Shown: positions 1-12,178, counted from the stretch's first letter. The stretch: DNA of 64,000 bases from Aureibaculum flavum (GCF_016406085.1 NZ_JAEHFJ010000005.1:372001-436000), one strand, 5' to 3'. Made by a program: numbers and translations. The notes: generated from the sequence alone by a model not told the origin.

Positions 1-517
<517 letters not shown>

Positions 518-540
518 TTTTAATTATAAGTGAATATAAA

Positions 541-571
541 AAGCGATTATCTTAGATAATCGCTTTTTTTT
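541..571 (+). terminator. Rho-independent terminator after eno
   Basis: A perfect 11-bp stem (541-551 pairs with 555-565) with a 3-nt loop is followed by an uninterrupted T run. It lies between the eno stop and the citrate synthase start. Confidence 0.92.
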
Positions 572-667
572 ATGCGGAATATTAAATTCAATTTTTTTCT
601 TAAAATTATTATAGTAATTTTTGTAAATTAGCGTTATACTATATTTAATAAAATTTAAGCAAAATAC

Positions 668-1954
668 ATGTCAGAAAAAGCAACTTTAGCAATAAATGGA
701 AAGTCGTATGAATTTCCGGTCGTAAAAGGTACTGAAGATGAATTAGGAATTGATATAAGCTCGCTAAGAACTAGTACAGACGGAGTTATAACGTTAGATC
801 CAGGGTTTAAAAACACGGGGTCGTGTGAGAGTGCTATTACATTTTTAGATGGTGAAAAAGGAATTTTACATTATAGAGGCTACGGTATTGAAGAACTAGC
901 TGAAAAGGCACACTTTTTAGAAGTTGTCTATTTACTAATATTTGGAGAATTACCAACTGAAAAAGAGTTGGATAAATTTCATTATGATATTCAACATCAA
1001 TCTATTGTAGATGAGGATGTTAAGAAAATATTAGATGCTTTTCCAAAATCGGCACACCCAATGGGCGTATTGTGTTCATTAACAAGTGCATTAACCGCTT
1101 TTAATCCAACGTCAGTAGATGTTCGGTCTGAAGAGGCGATGTACAAATCGATAGTTAAGATTTTAGGTAAGTTTCCAGTATTGGTGGCTTGGACCATGCG
1201 TAAAAAAATGGGGTTACCTCTAAATTATGGAAGCACATCGTTAGGGTATGTAGAGAATGTCTTACAAATGATGTTTAGACAACCTAATGAAGAGTATACT
1301 TTAAATCCTATTGTAGTAGAAGCCTTAGATAAGCTATTAATTTTACATGCAGACCATGAGCAAAATTGTTCAACAAGTACTGTGCGTATTGCAGGTTCTT
1401 CTCATGCAGGTTTATTCGTGTCATTGGCATCAGGTATTTCAGCTCTTTGGGGACCATTACATGGTGGTGCAAACCAAGCGGTTATAGAAATGTTAGAAGC
1501 TATAAAAGCTGATGGTGGTGATACTAAAAAATTCATGGCCAAAGCTAAAGATAAAAACGATCCTTTTAGATTAATGGGCTTCGGTCATCGTGTTTATAAA
1601 AACTTTGATCCTCGAGCTAAAATTATTAAAAAAGCAGCTGATGAAGTTTTAGCAGATTTAGGAATTGAAGATCCAATTTTAGAAATCGCTAAAGGCTTAG
1701 AAAAAGAAGCTTTGGAAGATCCTTATTTCGTAGAAAGAAAACTATATCCAAATGTTGATTTCTATTCAGGTATCATTTATAGAGCGTTAGGTATTCCAAC
1801 AGAAATGTTTACGGTAATGTTTGCTTTAGGTCGTTTACCAGGATGGATTGCTCAATGGAGAGAAATGCGTTTAAACAAAGAACCTATTGGTAGACCACGT
1901 CAAATATATATTGGTGAAACCTTAAGACCTTTTATACCAGTAGAAAAACGATAA
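668..1954 (+). CDS. gltA: Citrate synthase
   Basis: A 428-residue citrate synthase of the hexameric bacterial type, which condenses acetyl-CoA and oxaloacetate at the entry to the TCA cycle in the cytosol. An N-terminal beta-rich extension (residues 1-50, with LDPGFKNTGSCES) precedes the conserved core. The core shows GAWTM-like helices, the HADHEQNCST region, GPLHGGANQAV and the signature GFGHRVYKNFDPR around residues 304-316, including the catalytic histidine. NVDFYSG near residue 360 supplies the catalytic aspartate. Length and motif order match full-length family members. The ATG at 668 follows an A-rich leader typical of Bacteroidota. It stands as a single-gene unit between two terminators. 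Confidence 0.98.
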   Translation: MSEKATLAINGKSYEFPVVKGTEDELGIDISSLRTSTDGVITLDPGFKNTGSCESAITFLDGEKGILHYRGYGIEELAEKAHFLEVVYLLIFGELPTEKELDKFHYDIQHQSIVDEDVKKILDAFPKSAHPMGVLCSLTSALTAFNPTSVDVRSEEAMYKSIVKILGKFPVLVAWTMRKKMGLPLNYGSTSLGYVENVLQMMFRQPNEEYTLNPIVVEALDKLLILHADHEQNCSTSTVRIAGSSHAGLFVSLASGISALWGPLHGGANQAVIEMLEAIKADGGDTKKFMAKAKDKNDPFRLMGFGHRVYKNFDPRAKIIKKAADEVLADLGIEDPILEIAKGLEKEALEDPYFVERKLYPNVDFYSGIIYRALGIPTEMFTVMFALGRLPGWIAQWREMRLNKEPIGRPRQIYIGETLRPFIPVEKR

Positions 1955-1977
1955 TTATCAATTTTAAAATATCTATA

Positions 1978-2018
1978 ATGTCATTTTTTCCATATTTTTG
2001 GGGAAAATGACATTTTTT
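1978..2018 (+). terminator. Terminator after gltA, abutting the next start codon
   Basis: The arm ATGTCATTTT (1978-1987) pairs with AAAATGACAT (2004-2013), followed by a T run. The run ends only 2 nt before the ATG of the next gene at 2021. It therefore either stops gltA transcripts or folds in the leader of the downstream gene. Confidence 0.8.
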
Positions 2019-2020
2019 AT

Positions 2021-2935
2021 ATGCTTAAACTAAATATACAAAACGAAACTTCAAGACTACGAGCAGTAATCTTAGGTATTGCAAACAGTAATGGTTCAGC
2101 ACCTTCTGTTGAAGAAGCGTATGACCCTAAGTCAATTGAGCATATTCTGGCAGGTACCTATCCGAAGCAAGAAGATATGATACTTGAAATGGAAGCCTTA
2201 GATGCGGTTTTTAAAAAATATGATGTGCATGTTTTTAGACCAAAATCAATAGAGAATTACAATCAGATTTTTACTAGAGATATTGCCTTTGTCATTGAAG
2301 ATAAATTTATAAAATCAAATATACTGCCTGACCGAGATCGAGAAATCGAGGCTATAGATTATGTTATAGCTCAAATAGATCCTATAAACGTAATTAAATT
2401 ACCAGAAAAGGTACATGTAGAAGGCGGTGATGTAATGCCATGGAATGAGTACATTTTTGTAGGTGTTTATACGGGTGATGATTACGCTGATTTAATTACT
2501 GCACGTACTAATAGTTATGCCGTTGAAGCTTTACAAGAATTGTTTCCTAACAAAAAGGTAAAATCATTTGAGCTGCGTAAATCTAATACAGATGCTAAAG
2601 ATAATGCCTTGCATTTAGATTGTTGTTTTCAACCTATTGGTAAAGACAAAGCGATACTCCATAAAAATGGATTCTTAATTGAAGAAGAGTACAATTGGTT
2701 GGTCAATTATTTTGGAGCTGAAAATACTTATGAAATTTCAAAAGAAGAAATGTATAATATGAATAGTAATATATTTTCTATTTCTGAAAAAGTGGTCGTT
2801 TCTGAACGTAATTTTACACGCTTAAATACATGGTTGCGTCAACACGGTTTTACGGTTGAAGAAGTGCCGTATGCCGAAATTGCCAAACAAGAAGGATTGT
2901 TGCGTTGTTCTACAATGCCATTGATACGCGACTAA
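2021..2935 (+). CDS. Arginine deiminase / dimethylarginine dimethylaminohydrolase-family protein
   Basis: A 304-residue cytosolic enzyme of the guanidino-group modifying superfamily (pentein fold; amidinotransferase, arginine deiminase, DDAH). Visible family signatures are FTRD at residues 84-87, HVEGGD at 132-137, HLDCCF at 198-203 and a C-terminal cysteine at 296 in LRCSTMPL. Together these form the usual acidic-His-Cys catalytic set, so hydrolysis of a guanidino substrate such as arginine or a methylated or N-acylated derivative is likely. The exact substrate cannot be read from the sequence. The protein is shorter than canonical arginine deiminase ArcA (about 410 residues) and lies in no arginine operon. 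It converges with the TerC gene, leaving 5 bp between the stop codons. Confidence 0.85.
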   Translation: MLKLNIQNETSRLRAVILGIANSNGSAPSVEEAYDPKSIEHILAGTYPKQEDMILEMEALDAVFKKYDVHVFRPKSIENYNQIFTRDIAFVIEDKFIKSNILPDRDREIEAIDYVIAQIDPINVIKLPEKVHVEGGDVMPWNEYIFVGVYTGDDYADLITARTNSYAVEALQELFPNKKVKSFELRKSNTDAKDNALHLDCCFQPIGKDKAILHKNGFLIEEEYNWLVNYFGAENTYEISKEEMYNMNSNIFSISEKVVVSERNFTRLNTWLRQHGFTVEEVPYAEIAKQEGLLRCSTMPLIRD

Positions 2936-2940
2936 AATAT

Positions 2941-3876
2941 TTAATCTTCTGATTTTCTTAGTGAAACTAAAATACCTATCAGCAAGGACATGCCTATAAA
3001 GGTTAGCGAAACCCATTCTGGAAATTTAAAGTGATGTGCTAAAATTAATTTTACACCTACAAAGGTTAAAATAGCGACCAAACTGTATTTAAGATATTCA
3101 AATTTATTAAGCATATTTGAAAGAAAGAAATACATAGACCGTAGCCCCAAAATAGCAAAGATATTAGAGCTAAATACCAAAAATGGATCTGAAGTAATGG
3201 CTAAGATGGCAGGCACAGAATCTAGGGCGAATAATATATCTGTAAACTCAATTACAACCAACGTTATAAACAGTGGTGTTGCCGCTTTTATATGTCTTAA
3301 CTGCATAAAAAACTTTTGCCCATCCATTTGAGTGGTTATTGGCATTACTTTTCTAAGCGTTCTATATACAAAAGACTTTTTAGGATTATACGTTTCTTCT
3401 TTTTGTGTTAGCATTTTAAAGGCCGTAAATAGTAAAAAAGCTCCAAAAACATAAGTAGTAAAACTGAATTTATTAATAAGCACTACACCAAAGAAAATCA
3501 TTAAAGCTCTAAAAATGATTGCACCTAAAATACCCCAAAATAGAACGCGATGTTGGTATTTTAATGGAATGTTAAAGGAGGTGAAAATAACGGCAATCAC
3601 AAAAATATTATCAATACTTAATGAAAGTTCTATTAAATAGCCCGTAATATATTTGATAGTAGCATCAGTAGCCGTTAATTGATCTGGGTTATTAATAGTG
3701 CCCGAACCATATAGCCAATAAATAACACCCGAAAAAAGAAAGGAAAGCGTCACCCAAACTGCTGTCCATGCCGAAGCTTCTTTAATACTAATAACATGCG
3801 GATTTTTATTAAAAACACCTAAATCTAATGCTAAGAAAATTAAAATTGCTAAAATAAAAAGACCCCAAACAACCAT
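2941..3876 (-). CDS. TerC-family integral membrane protein
   Basis: A 311-residue polytopic inner-membrane protein of the TerC/Alx family. These proteins are linked to tellurite resistance or to manganese and other metal export. About eight or nine hydrophobic segments are visible. Family features are the acidic residues inside membrane segments in ELSLSIDNIFVIAVIF (around residues 80-100) and in VIEFTDILFALDSVPAIL (around 200-220). The loop between the halves carries the basic stretch with FMQLRHIKAATPLF. The last helix ends in a short charged tail. It is transcribed alone on the minus strand, and the upstream spacer to ligA contains a candidate promoter. No metal riboswitch was recognised in the leader. 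Confidence 0.93.
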   Translation of the reverse strand: MVVWGLFILAILIFLALDLGVFNKNPHVISIKEASAWTAVWVTLSFLFSGVIYWLYGSGTINNPDQLTATDATIKYITGYLIELSLSIDNIFVIAVIFTSFNIPLKYQHRVLFWGILGAIIFRALMIFFGVVLINKFSFTTYVFGAFLLFTAFKMLTQKEETYNPKKSFVYRTLRKVMPITTQMDGQKFFMQLRHIKAATPLFITLVVIEFTDILFALDSVPAILAITSDPFLVFSSNIFAILGLRSMYFFLSNMLNKFEYLKYSLVAILTFVGVKLILAHHFKFPEWVSLTFIGMSLLIGILVSLRKSED

Positions 3877-3925
3877 ATATATATTAATGTATTAAATGAA
3901 TGTAAAAATATATTATTTACAGATT

Positions 3926-3933
3926 CAAAATTA
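3926..3933 (-). promoter_or_regulatory. Candidate -7 promoter element for the TerC gene
   Basis: On the minus strand this reads TAATTTTG, matching the Bacteroidota -7 consensus TAnnTTTG. It lies 49 nt upstream of the TerC start. No clear -33 TTG is seen at the ideal spacing, so the call rests on the -7 box alone. Confidence 0.4.
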
Positions 3934-4109
3934 ACGGGAAGAGAAAATATTTTGTTTCATTTTAAACATTTCTTTTGTTTATTAATCTTTCATTACTGAA
4001 ATTTAGAGCATTAATTATGATTTACTTCCGTGATTATAAGGTTTGAATCTTTTACAAAGAAAGTCAAATGATTATTTAGCCTAAACCTATATAAATTCCT
4101 TATTTTTAA

Positions 4110-6127
<2,018 letters not shown>

Positions 6128-6128
<1 letters not shown>

Positions 6129-6805
6129 TGGCTACAACCAAAAATATTAATAAGGTTACTATTATTACAACTCTTTTTGTAATGGTTTCACTTTGTGATA
6201 TGGTAGGTGTTGTTTTCAATATAGAACTACTGCGTAGTGTTTTTAAACCCATGTTAATGCTAACGCTTTTGACACTCTATGTAGTGTCAATGCAGCAAGT
6301 TAATGGCTGGTATGTCGGTGCTTTAGTGTTTTCCTTTTTTGGTGATGTATTATTGTTATTTGAAGGCGAACTTTATTTTATGTTAGGTTTAATTTCCTTT
6401 TTAATAGCACATATCATTTACATTAAAATAGTATTAGGTTGGATTAATACCTCTAGTTTAAAAACAATACTCATTGCAACCATACCCTTTTTATTAGTGT
6501 TTTTTGCACTCATCAATTTATTGAAAAATAGTTTAAATGAATTGTTTGTGCCTGTGGTGGTTTATGGTATTACCATTTCTGTGATGGGCATCGTTTCCTT
6601 ATTATTTTACTTAAATAGAAAAAGTGTCGCTTCAAAATATATGTTTATGGGTGCTTGTCTTTTTATTATTTCCGATTCTGTGTTGGCAATAAATAAGTTT
6701 TATACTACCAATAATTTGTTCCCTATCATTATTATGCTCACCTATTTAGCGGCTCAATATTTAATTTTAAGAGCTGTACTTACCCATGCAAAAACAAACA
6801 AATAG
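6128..6805 (+). CDS. YhhN/TMEM86-like (lysoplasmalogenase-family) membrane protein
   Basis: A 225-residue protein made almost entirely of hydrophobic helices (about seven or eight). It carries the conserved acidic positions of the YhhN family: FFGDVLLLFE around residues 65-75 and IISDSVLA near residue 190. Eukaryotic TMEM86 members hydrolyse the vinyl-ether bond of lysoplasmalogen. In bacteria without plasmalogens the substrate is unknown, so only the family is claimed. The ATG overlaps the ligA stop (TAATG), indicating co-transcription and coupled translation with ligA. There is no obvious functional link to ligation. Confidence 0.82.
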
Positions 6806-6966
6806 TTTGTTTATCAAGCTATTAAGGTTTCTGAAAGCTATTAAACAGTAATTTTCTAATAGCGTCACTAATTTTTTGGAATGTTAATCTCCTGTTAAAA
6901 TCAAACTTTTAATTAAACTATTTTTAATAGTTACAGTCAAAGCAGTATAACATTAAAATAAATATC

Positions 6967-7494
6967 ATGAAAAATTTAGAAACAAAAAATAAATCCCTTA
7001 TAGGAAATAGTAAACCGATGAGAAGAAATTTAGTAATTGGAGGTTTTATGGCCTTATTAACTGTAGGTGCTTTTGCTCAAAACAATAAAAGAGGCTTTAA
7101 TAAATCAGCGATGACACCTGATCAAATGGCAGAATTACAAACAAAAAAAATGGCATTAAATTTAGACCTTACAGATGCTCAGCAAAAAAAGGTTTATGAT
7201 TTAAACAAAGAACAAGCTATTGTGCGTGATGCAAGAAGAAAAGAGATGCAAGCCTTACGTGAAAAAGGAGAAAAACCAGCGAACAGAAATTCATATGACA
7301 AACAAAAAGCAAGATTAGATGCACAATTGGCTCGTCAAGAATCTATGAAAAAGATTTTAAATGAAGACCAATATGAAACCTATAAAACTACAACCAAACG
7401 CAGAGGAGATAAAATGAAAAAACAAGGAAAGCGTAACATGAAGAAGCAAAACTCTAAAGGTAATAGAGGAAATAACAGATTAAATAATAATTAA
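6967..7494 (+). CDS. Small basic periplasmic protein, Spy/CpxP-like (DUF4890-type)
   Basis: A 175-residue, very lysine- and arginine-rich protein. A second in-frame ATG at 7018 would start directly at a clean signal peptide (MRRNLVIGGFMALLTVGAFAQ), so the true start may be residue 18; the upstream ATG adds a polar extension. The mature part has an LNLDLTDAQQKKVYDL segment and an ILNEDQYETYK segment. These LTxxQ-like helices are seen in Spy/CpxP-type periplasmic chaperone-like proteins and in Bacteroidota DUF4890 proteins. The C-terminal 35 residues are a disordered K/R/N tail. Function is not established. A terminator follows. Confidence 0.7.
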   Translation: MKNLETKNKSLIGNSKPMRRNLVIGGFMALLTVGAFAQNNKRGFNKSAMTPDQMAELQTKKMALNLDLTDAQQKKVYDLNKEQAIVRDARRKEMQALREKGEKPANRNSYDKQKARLDAQLARQESMKKILNEDQYETYKTTTKRRGDKMKKQGKRNMKKQNSKGNRGNNRLNNN

Positions 7495-7521
7495 TAATTA
7501 ATAATTTAGATTTAGTTTTGG

Positions 7522-7563
7522 AAAATCGTTACTGATACGAAAGTATTTATGACGATTTTTTTA
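7522..7563 (+). terminator. Rho-independent terminator
   Basis: AAAATCGT pairs with ACGATTTT and an inner GATAC/GTATT extension closes on a GAAA loop. The hairpin ends in a T run. It lies between the Spy-like gene and the convergent LysM hydrolase gene. Confidence 0.75.
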
Positions 7564-7590
7564 TTGTAAAAAGTTATTTTACTATTGCAA

Positions 7591-8433
7591 TTACTCAACA
7601 AAAATTTTCTGGCCTACAGACAGTTCATTATTCTTTAAACCATTTAACCACTTTAATTTATCAACGGTTAAGTTGTTGTTTTTAGCTAAAGAATACAAGG
7701 TGTCTCCTTTAGATACAATGATATATTTAGAAGTAACATCATCTTTTGTTTTTTTAATTACCTTACCATTGTAAAGATAGCTTTCATCAAAGTCGTCATA
7801 CTTATCTAATTCATAAGTTTCTATAAGTGTAATTAACTTTGCAGGATATCTAGGGTCTGTTGCATAACCCGCTTTTCTCAAACCTTTTGACCAACCTTTA
7901 TAATCTTTTTTACGAAGCTCAAACAAACCAGCATAACGTTTTCTGTCAAATAAAAATAAAGAATGATCTCTAAAAGAGGTTAATGGATGTTCATATTTTC
8001 TAAAACATTCTTGACGAGCATCATCATCATGATACATACGTTTACCATCCCAAGTATGACACTTTATACCAAAATGATTGTTGCCTTTCACTGAAAGTCT
8101 ACTCTTACCGCTGTTAGATTCTAATATACCTTGTGCCAAGGTAATACTAGCAGGTATTTTATACGCTATCATTTCTAAAATGGCAATATCATTATATTCA
8201 TCAATATACGCCATTGTGTTTTCATTCAAATTAGGCTTACGTCTCAATAGATCTGCATGAATAACATCAGCTTCATCTATTTTTTGAAGTTTTACGGGTG
8301 TTACCGTCTTTTTTACGACTTTATTTTGTTGTCGTTGATCTATTATTTTTTGTGATGTTGTTCTTTTGTGTGAGCCACAACTGGCAAAGACACTTAAAAT
8401 AATAATACTCAAAACTATATTTAGATACTTCAT
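7591..8433 (-). CDS. Lipoprotein glucosaminidase (FlgJ/LytG-type) with C-terminal LysM
   Basis: A 280-residue predicted lipoprotein (lipobox FASC with Cys19). It cleaves the glycan backbone of peptidoglycan. After a basic linker, residues about 65-210 form a mannosyl-glycoprotein endo-beta-N-acetylglucosaminidase domain: LAQGILESNSGKS holds the catalytic glutamate, followed by NNHFGIKCH, FRKYEHPLTSFRDHS and KAGYATDPRYPAKLI. Residues about 236-280 are one LysM peptidoglycan-binding module (VSKGDTLYSLAKNNN, LSVGQKIFV). It starts 1 nt after the stop of the upstream PLP enzyme gene, so the two form an operon. The combination is common for flavobacterial cell-wall remodelling enzymes. Confidence 0.92.
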   Translation of the reverse strand: MKYLNIVLSIIILSVFASCGSHKRTTSQKIIDQRQQNKVVKKTVTPVKLQKIDEADVIHADLLRRKPNLNENTMAYIDEYNDIAILEMIAYKIPASITLAQGILESNSGKSRLSVKGNNHFGIKCHTWDGKRMYHDDDARQECFRKYEHPLTSFRDHSLFLFDRKRYAGLFELRKKDYKGWSKGLRKAGYATDPRYPAKLITLIETYELDKYDDFDESYLYNGKVIKKTKDDVTSKYIIVSKGDTLYSLAKNNNLTVDKLKWLNGLKNNELSVGQKIFVE

Positions 8434-8434
8434 T

Positions 8435-9343
8435 TTAAATTAATTGCAAATAATTCTTTTGTTTTAATACAGTGTTCATTCCTGCTATTCCTTGTAAACC
8501 GCCAGTATGAATTGCCAGTATTTTACTTCCTTTTTTAAATACATTATTTTTCGCCATAGCTACAATACCGTAAATCATTTTTCCGGTATAAATAGGGTCT
8601 AAGGGAATATCAGTTGTCAGCTTAAAATTATTTATAAATGTAATAAGCTCATCATTTATTTTAGCGTAACCACCAAAATGAAATTTGGTATTTAATTCCC
8701 AATTGTTCTTGGTTGCCCATTTGGCAATTTCATCATTTAAAAAATCTCCTTTAAGTGATGAAAATCCTATCACTTTCTGTTGAGGTGCGGTACTATTTAT
8801 AATACCAGAAATAGTGCCACCTGTTCCAACAGATGTGCAAATATAATCAAAGCTTTTGTCTTCTTTTGTTAAAATTTCCTCGCAACCTTTTATGGCTAAA
8901 CTATTTGTACCTCCTTCAGGTATTAAATAGTAGCTACCCAATTCGTCTTTTAAAGTACTTAAAAATGCTGTATTTTCTTTTTCACGATATAAACTTCTAG
9001 TGATAAACTTAAACTGCATTCCGCATTTTTGAGCAAATGCCAAGGTTGCATTTCCTTCAATTTTATCAACAAGTTCTTCGCCTCTGATAATTCCTATGGT
9101 TTTAAACCCAAATTTTAATCCTACAGCAGCTGTAGCAGCAATATGGTTAGAATAGGCACCGCCAAAAGTGAGTAAGGTGTCAAAGCCTTGCTCTCTGGCA
9201 GCAATTAAATTATACTTTAATTTTCTATATTTATTACCAGATATTTCAGGATGTATTTCATCTTCTCGTTTAATAACAAGTTCAATATCCTCCAATAATG
9301 GAAAATGCACCGATTGGTTTCTGCTGTTTACGTTAAAATCCAT
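8435..9343 (-). CDS. 1-aminocyclopropane-1-carboxylate deaminase / D-cysteine desulfhydrase family PLP enzyme
   Basis: A 302-residue fold-type II pyridoxal-phosphate enzyme. The Schiff-base lysine is probably K38 in EISGNKYRKLKYN. The phosphate-binding loop is SVGTGGTISG around residues 170-180, and FGGAYSNHIAA is the substrate-loop motif. Members act on ACC or on D-cysteine and related D-amino acids; D-cysteine desulfhydrase is the more usual activity outside plant-associated bacteria, but the sequence does not decide this. It is the first gene of a two-gene minus-strand operon with the LysM hydrolase. A DUF5522 gene starts divergently about 70 nt away. Confidence 0.88.
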   Translation of the reverse strand: MDFNVNSRNQSVHFPLLEDIELVIKREDEIHPEISGNKYRKLKYNLIAAREQGFDTLLTFGGAYSNHIAATAAVGLKFGFKTIGIIRGEELVDKIEGNATLAFAQKCGMQFKFITRSLYREKENTAFLSTLKDELGSYYLIPEGGTNSLAIKGCEEILTKEDKSFDYICTSVGTGGTISGIINSTAPQQKVIGFSSLKGDFLNDEIAKWATKNNWELNTKFHFGGYAKINDELITFINNFKLTTDIPLDPIYTGKMIYGIVAMAKNNVFKKGSKILAIHTGGLQGIAGMNTVLKQKNYLQLI

Positions 9344-9404
9344 ATCATGGCGAAATTAGTGAATTTATTTAATGATATTTACGGTAAATTTACCTCATAA
9401 ATAA

Positions 9405-9578
<174 letters not shown>

Positions 9579-9612
9579 AGAATAATAAACGGTTTATAAT
9601 AAATAAATACCA

Positions 9613-11604
9613 ATGAACGAATTTCATCAACAAATTTTAAAAGGTATTCCAAACCAACTTCCCAATCTTAAAACGTATGATTCGGAAATAAATCATGCTC
9701 CAAAACGAAAAGCCATTTTATCAGAAGATGAAAAAAAGTTGGCTCTTAAAAATGCACTTCGTTATTTTGATGCTAAATTTCATGCCACATTATTACCTGA
9801 ATTTAAGGAAGAACTAGAAACATACGGTAGAATTTATATGTATCGGTTTAAACCTGAGTATAAAATGTATGCCAGACCGATAGAAGCCTATCCTGGAAAA
9901 TCATTGCAAGCCAAAGCCATAATGCATATGATTCAAAATAATTTGGACAATGCCGTAGCACAACATCCGCACGAATTGATAACTTATGGAGGCAATGGAG
10001 CGGTGTTTCAAAATTGGGCTCAGTATTTATTAACGATGCAGTATTTGGCTGAAATGACTGATGAGCAAACCTTAACGATGTATTCAGGTCATCCCATGGG
10101 GCTGTTTCCTTCGCATAAAAATGCACCACGGGTTGTGGTTACTAACGGTATGATGATTCCTAATTATTCCAAACCCGATGACTGGGAGAAATTTAATGCC
10201 TTAGGAGTAACTCAATATGGGCAAATGACTGCGGGTAGTTTTATGTATATCGGTCCGCAAGGTATTGTACATGGAACTACGATTACAGTTTTAAATGCGG
10301 GTCGAAAAATTGCAAAACAAGGTGAAGGATTAGCGGGAAAATTGTTTGTGACTTCTGGGCTTGGAGGTATGAGCGGAGCACAACCTAAAGCCGGGAATAT
10401 TGCAGGCTGTATCACAGTATGTGCTGAGGTTAATTTAAAGGCGGTTGAAACACGACATTCACAAGGTTGGGTAGATGAAGTTTTTGATGATTTAGACGTG
10501 TTAGTACAGCGTGTTCGTAAAGCAAAAGCAAATAAGGAAGTAGTCTCCATAGCCTATCATGGAAACGTGGTTGCCGTTTGGGAACAATTTGATAAGCAAA
10601 ATATATATATCGATTTAGGTTCTGACCAAACCTCATTACATAATCCTTGGGCAGGCGGTTATTATCCTGTGGGGTTGTCTTTCGAGGCGGCTACTGAATT
10701 AATCGTAACAAATCCTGCTGCGTTTAAAGAAAAAGTTCAAGAAAGTTTACGGCGTCAAGCCGATGCTATTAACAAGCATACAGCAAAAGGCACTTACTTT
10801 TTTGATTATGGTAATGCATTTTTGTTAGAAGCATCACGAGCTGGAGCTGATGTAATGGCTGCAAACGGAATAGATTTTAAATATAAGAGTTACGTACAAG
10901 ATATTATGGGGCCCATGTGTTTCGATTATGGTTTTGGACCTTTTCGATGGGTTTGTGTATCTGGAAAGGTTGAAGATTTAGAAAAAGCAGATGCTATTGC
11001 TTGTGCAGTTTTAGAAGAAATGATGCAGCATTCGCCAGCTGAAATACAACAGCAAATGGCTGATAATGTGAAATGGATAAAAGGAGCACAAGAAAATAAA
11101 TTAGTAGTGGGTTCGCAGGCCAGAATCTTATATGCAGATGCCGAAGGTCGCATTAAAATAGCCAAGGCGTTTAACAATGCGATTGCTGCTGGTGAAATTG
11201 GCCCTGTTGTTTTAGGAAGAGATCACCATGATGTTTCTGGCACAGACTCTCCTTTTAGAGAGACCTCAAATATTTATGATGGCTCAAAGTTTACTGCAGA
11301 TATGGCCATACAAAATGTAATTGGAGATAGCTTTAGAGGAGCCACCTGGGTATCTATTCATAACGGTGGTGGCGTTGGATGGGGAGAGGTTGTTAATGGT
11401 GGTTTCGGCATGGTTATTGATGGTAGTAAAGAAGCTGAACAACGTTTGCAAGCCATGTTATTTTGGGATGTAAACAATGGTATTGCTAGACGAAGTTGGG
11501 CAAGAAATAAAGAAGCTATATTTGCTATAAAGCGTGCGATGGAAGTAGAACCCAATTTAAAAGTTACGCTTCCTAATATAGTTGACGATATGTTATTAGG
11601 TTAA
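9613..11604 (+). CDS. hutU: Urocanate hydratase
   Basis: A 663-residue urocanase, the second step of histidine degradation (urocanate to 4-imidazolone-5-propionate), using tightly bound NAD+. Strong motifs include YGGNGAVFQNW, YSGHPMGLFPSHK, QMTAGSFMYIGPQGIVHGTT, GLGGMSGAQPKA, FDYGNAFLLEASRAGADV, MGPMCFDYGFGPFRWVC (the conserved active-site region) and GRDHHDVSGTDSPFRE. It is about 100 residues longer than the E. coli-type enzyme (about 555), owing to extra sequence at the N-terminus and internally, as in other Bacteroidota. hutH, hutI and hutG are not in this window, so the pathway is split. DUF5522 lies directly upstream and a DUF4136 lipoprotein gene follows after 22 nt. Confidence 0.97.
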   Translation: MNEFHQQILKGIPNQLPNLKTYDSEINHAPKRKAILSEDEKKLALKNALRYFDAKFHATLLPEFKEELETYGRIYMYRFKPEYKMYARPIEAYPGKSLQAKAIMHMIQNNLDNAVAQHPHELITYGGNGAVFQNWAQYLLTMQYLAEMTDEQTLTMYSGHPMGLFPSHKNAPRVVVTNGMMIPNYSKPDDWEKFNALGVTQYGQMTAGSFMYIGPQGIVHGTTITVLNAGRKIAKQGEGLAGKLFVTSGLGGMSGAQPKAGNIAGCITVCAEVNLKAVETRHSQGWVDEVFDDLDVLVQRVRKAKANKEVVSIAYHGNVVAVWEQFDKQNIYIDLGSDQTSLHNPWAGGYYPVGLSFEAATELIVTNPAAFKEKVQESLRRQADAINKHTAKGTYFFDYGNAFLLEASRAGADVMAANGIDFKYKSYVQDIMGPMCFDYGFGPFRWVCVSGKVEDLEKADAIACAVLEEMMQHSPAEIQQQMADNVKWIKGAQENKLVVGSQARILYADAEGRIKIAKAFNNAIAAGEIGPVVLGRDHHDVSGTDSPFRETSNIYDGSKFTADMAIQNVIGDSFRGATWVSIHNGGGVGWGEVVNGGFGMVIDGSKEAEQRLQAMLFWDVNNGIARRSWARNKEAIFAIKRAMEVEPNLKVTLPNIVDDMLLG

Positions 11605-11626
11605 ACCGTTATTAAAAAAAATAATT

Positions 11627-12178
11627 ATGAAATACGTAAAATTACTTTCAGTGGTTGTGGTACTTTTTTTAGTATCCTCTTGTGCATCAGTTAGAGTCTC
11701 TTCAGATTATGATAGAGAAGTTGATTTTAACCAATACAAAACGTTTGCTTTTTATAAAAAAGGAATTGACAAAGTAGACATTTCTGATTTAGACAAACGT
11801 AGAATATTACGAGCGGTTGAGGCAGATTTAATAGCTAAAGGATTTACTAAATCTGAAAATCCAGATTTATTGGTAAATATCTTTACCAAGTCTAGAGAAA
11901 AAATTAATGTGTATAACAATAATTACAACGGTTGGTACCCTTGGTATTATGGTGGTTTTGGCCCTTACGGATTCGGAATGGGAGCTTATAATAATGTAAC
12001 TCGATCTACAGAAGGTACGTTATTTATCGACTTAATAGATGCCAATAAAAAAGAATTGGCTTGGCAAGGAATGGGTACAGGTGCGTTAGCATCTTCAAAT
12101 AATATTTCTAAAAAAGAAGCACGTATAAAAGAATTTGTAACAGAAATTATGGCGAAATATCCGCCAATGGCAGAATAG
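11627..12178 (+). CDS. DUF4136 lipoprotein
   Basis: A 183-residue predicted lipoprotein: signal peptide with lipobox VSSC at about residue 19, then the DUF4136 pattern VSSDYDREVDFNQYKTFAFY, LLVNIFTKSRE, a Gly/Tyr/Trp-rich loop (about residues 100-125), and TEGTLFIDLIDANKKELAWQG. Such proteins are anchored in the envelope and have no assigned activity. It begins 22 nt after hutU and may be read from the same transcript. A terminator follows at 12201. Confidence 0.88.
   Translation: MKYVKLLSVVVVLFLVSSCASVRVSSDYDREVDFNQYKTFAFYKKGIDKVDISDLDKRRILRAVEADLIAKGFTKSENPDLLVNIFTKSREKINVYNNNYNGWYPWYYGGFGPYGFGMGAYNNVTRSTEGTLFIDLIDANKKELAWQGMGTGALASSNNISKKEARIKEFVTEIMAKYPPMAE

Noticed and set aside
10212-10550. 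Long antisense frame opposite hutU
   Set aside because: It is the complementary reading of a strongly conserved gene, with cysteine- and proline-heavy unlikely protein composition and no family motif.
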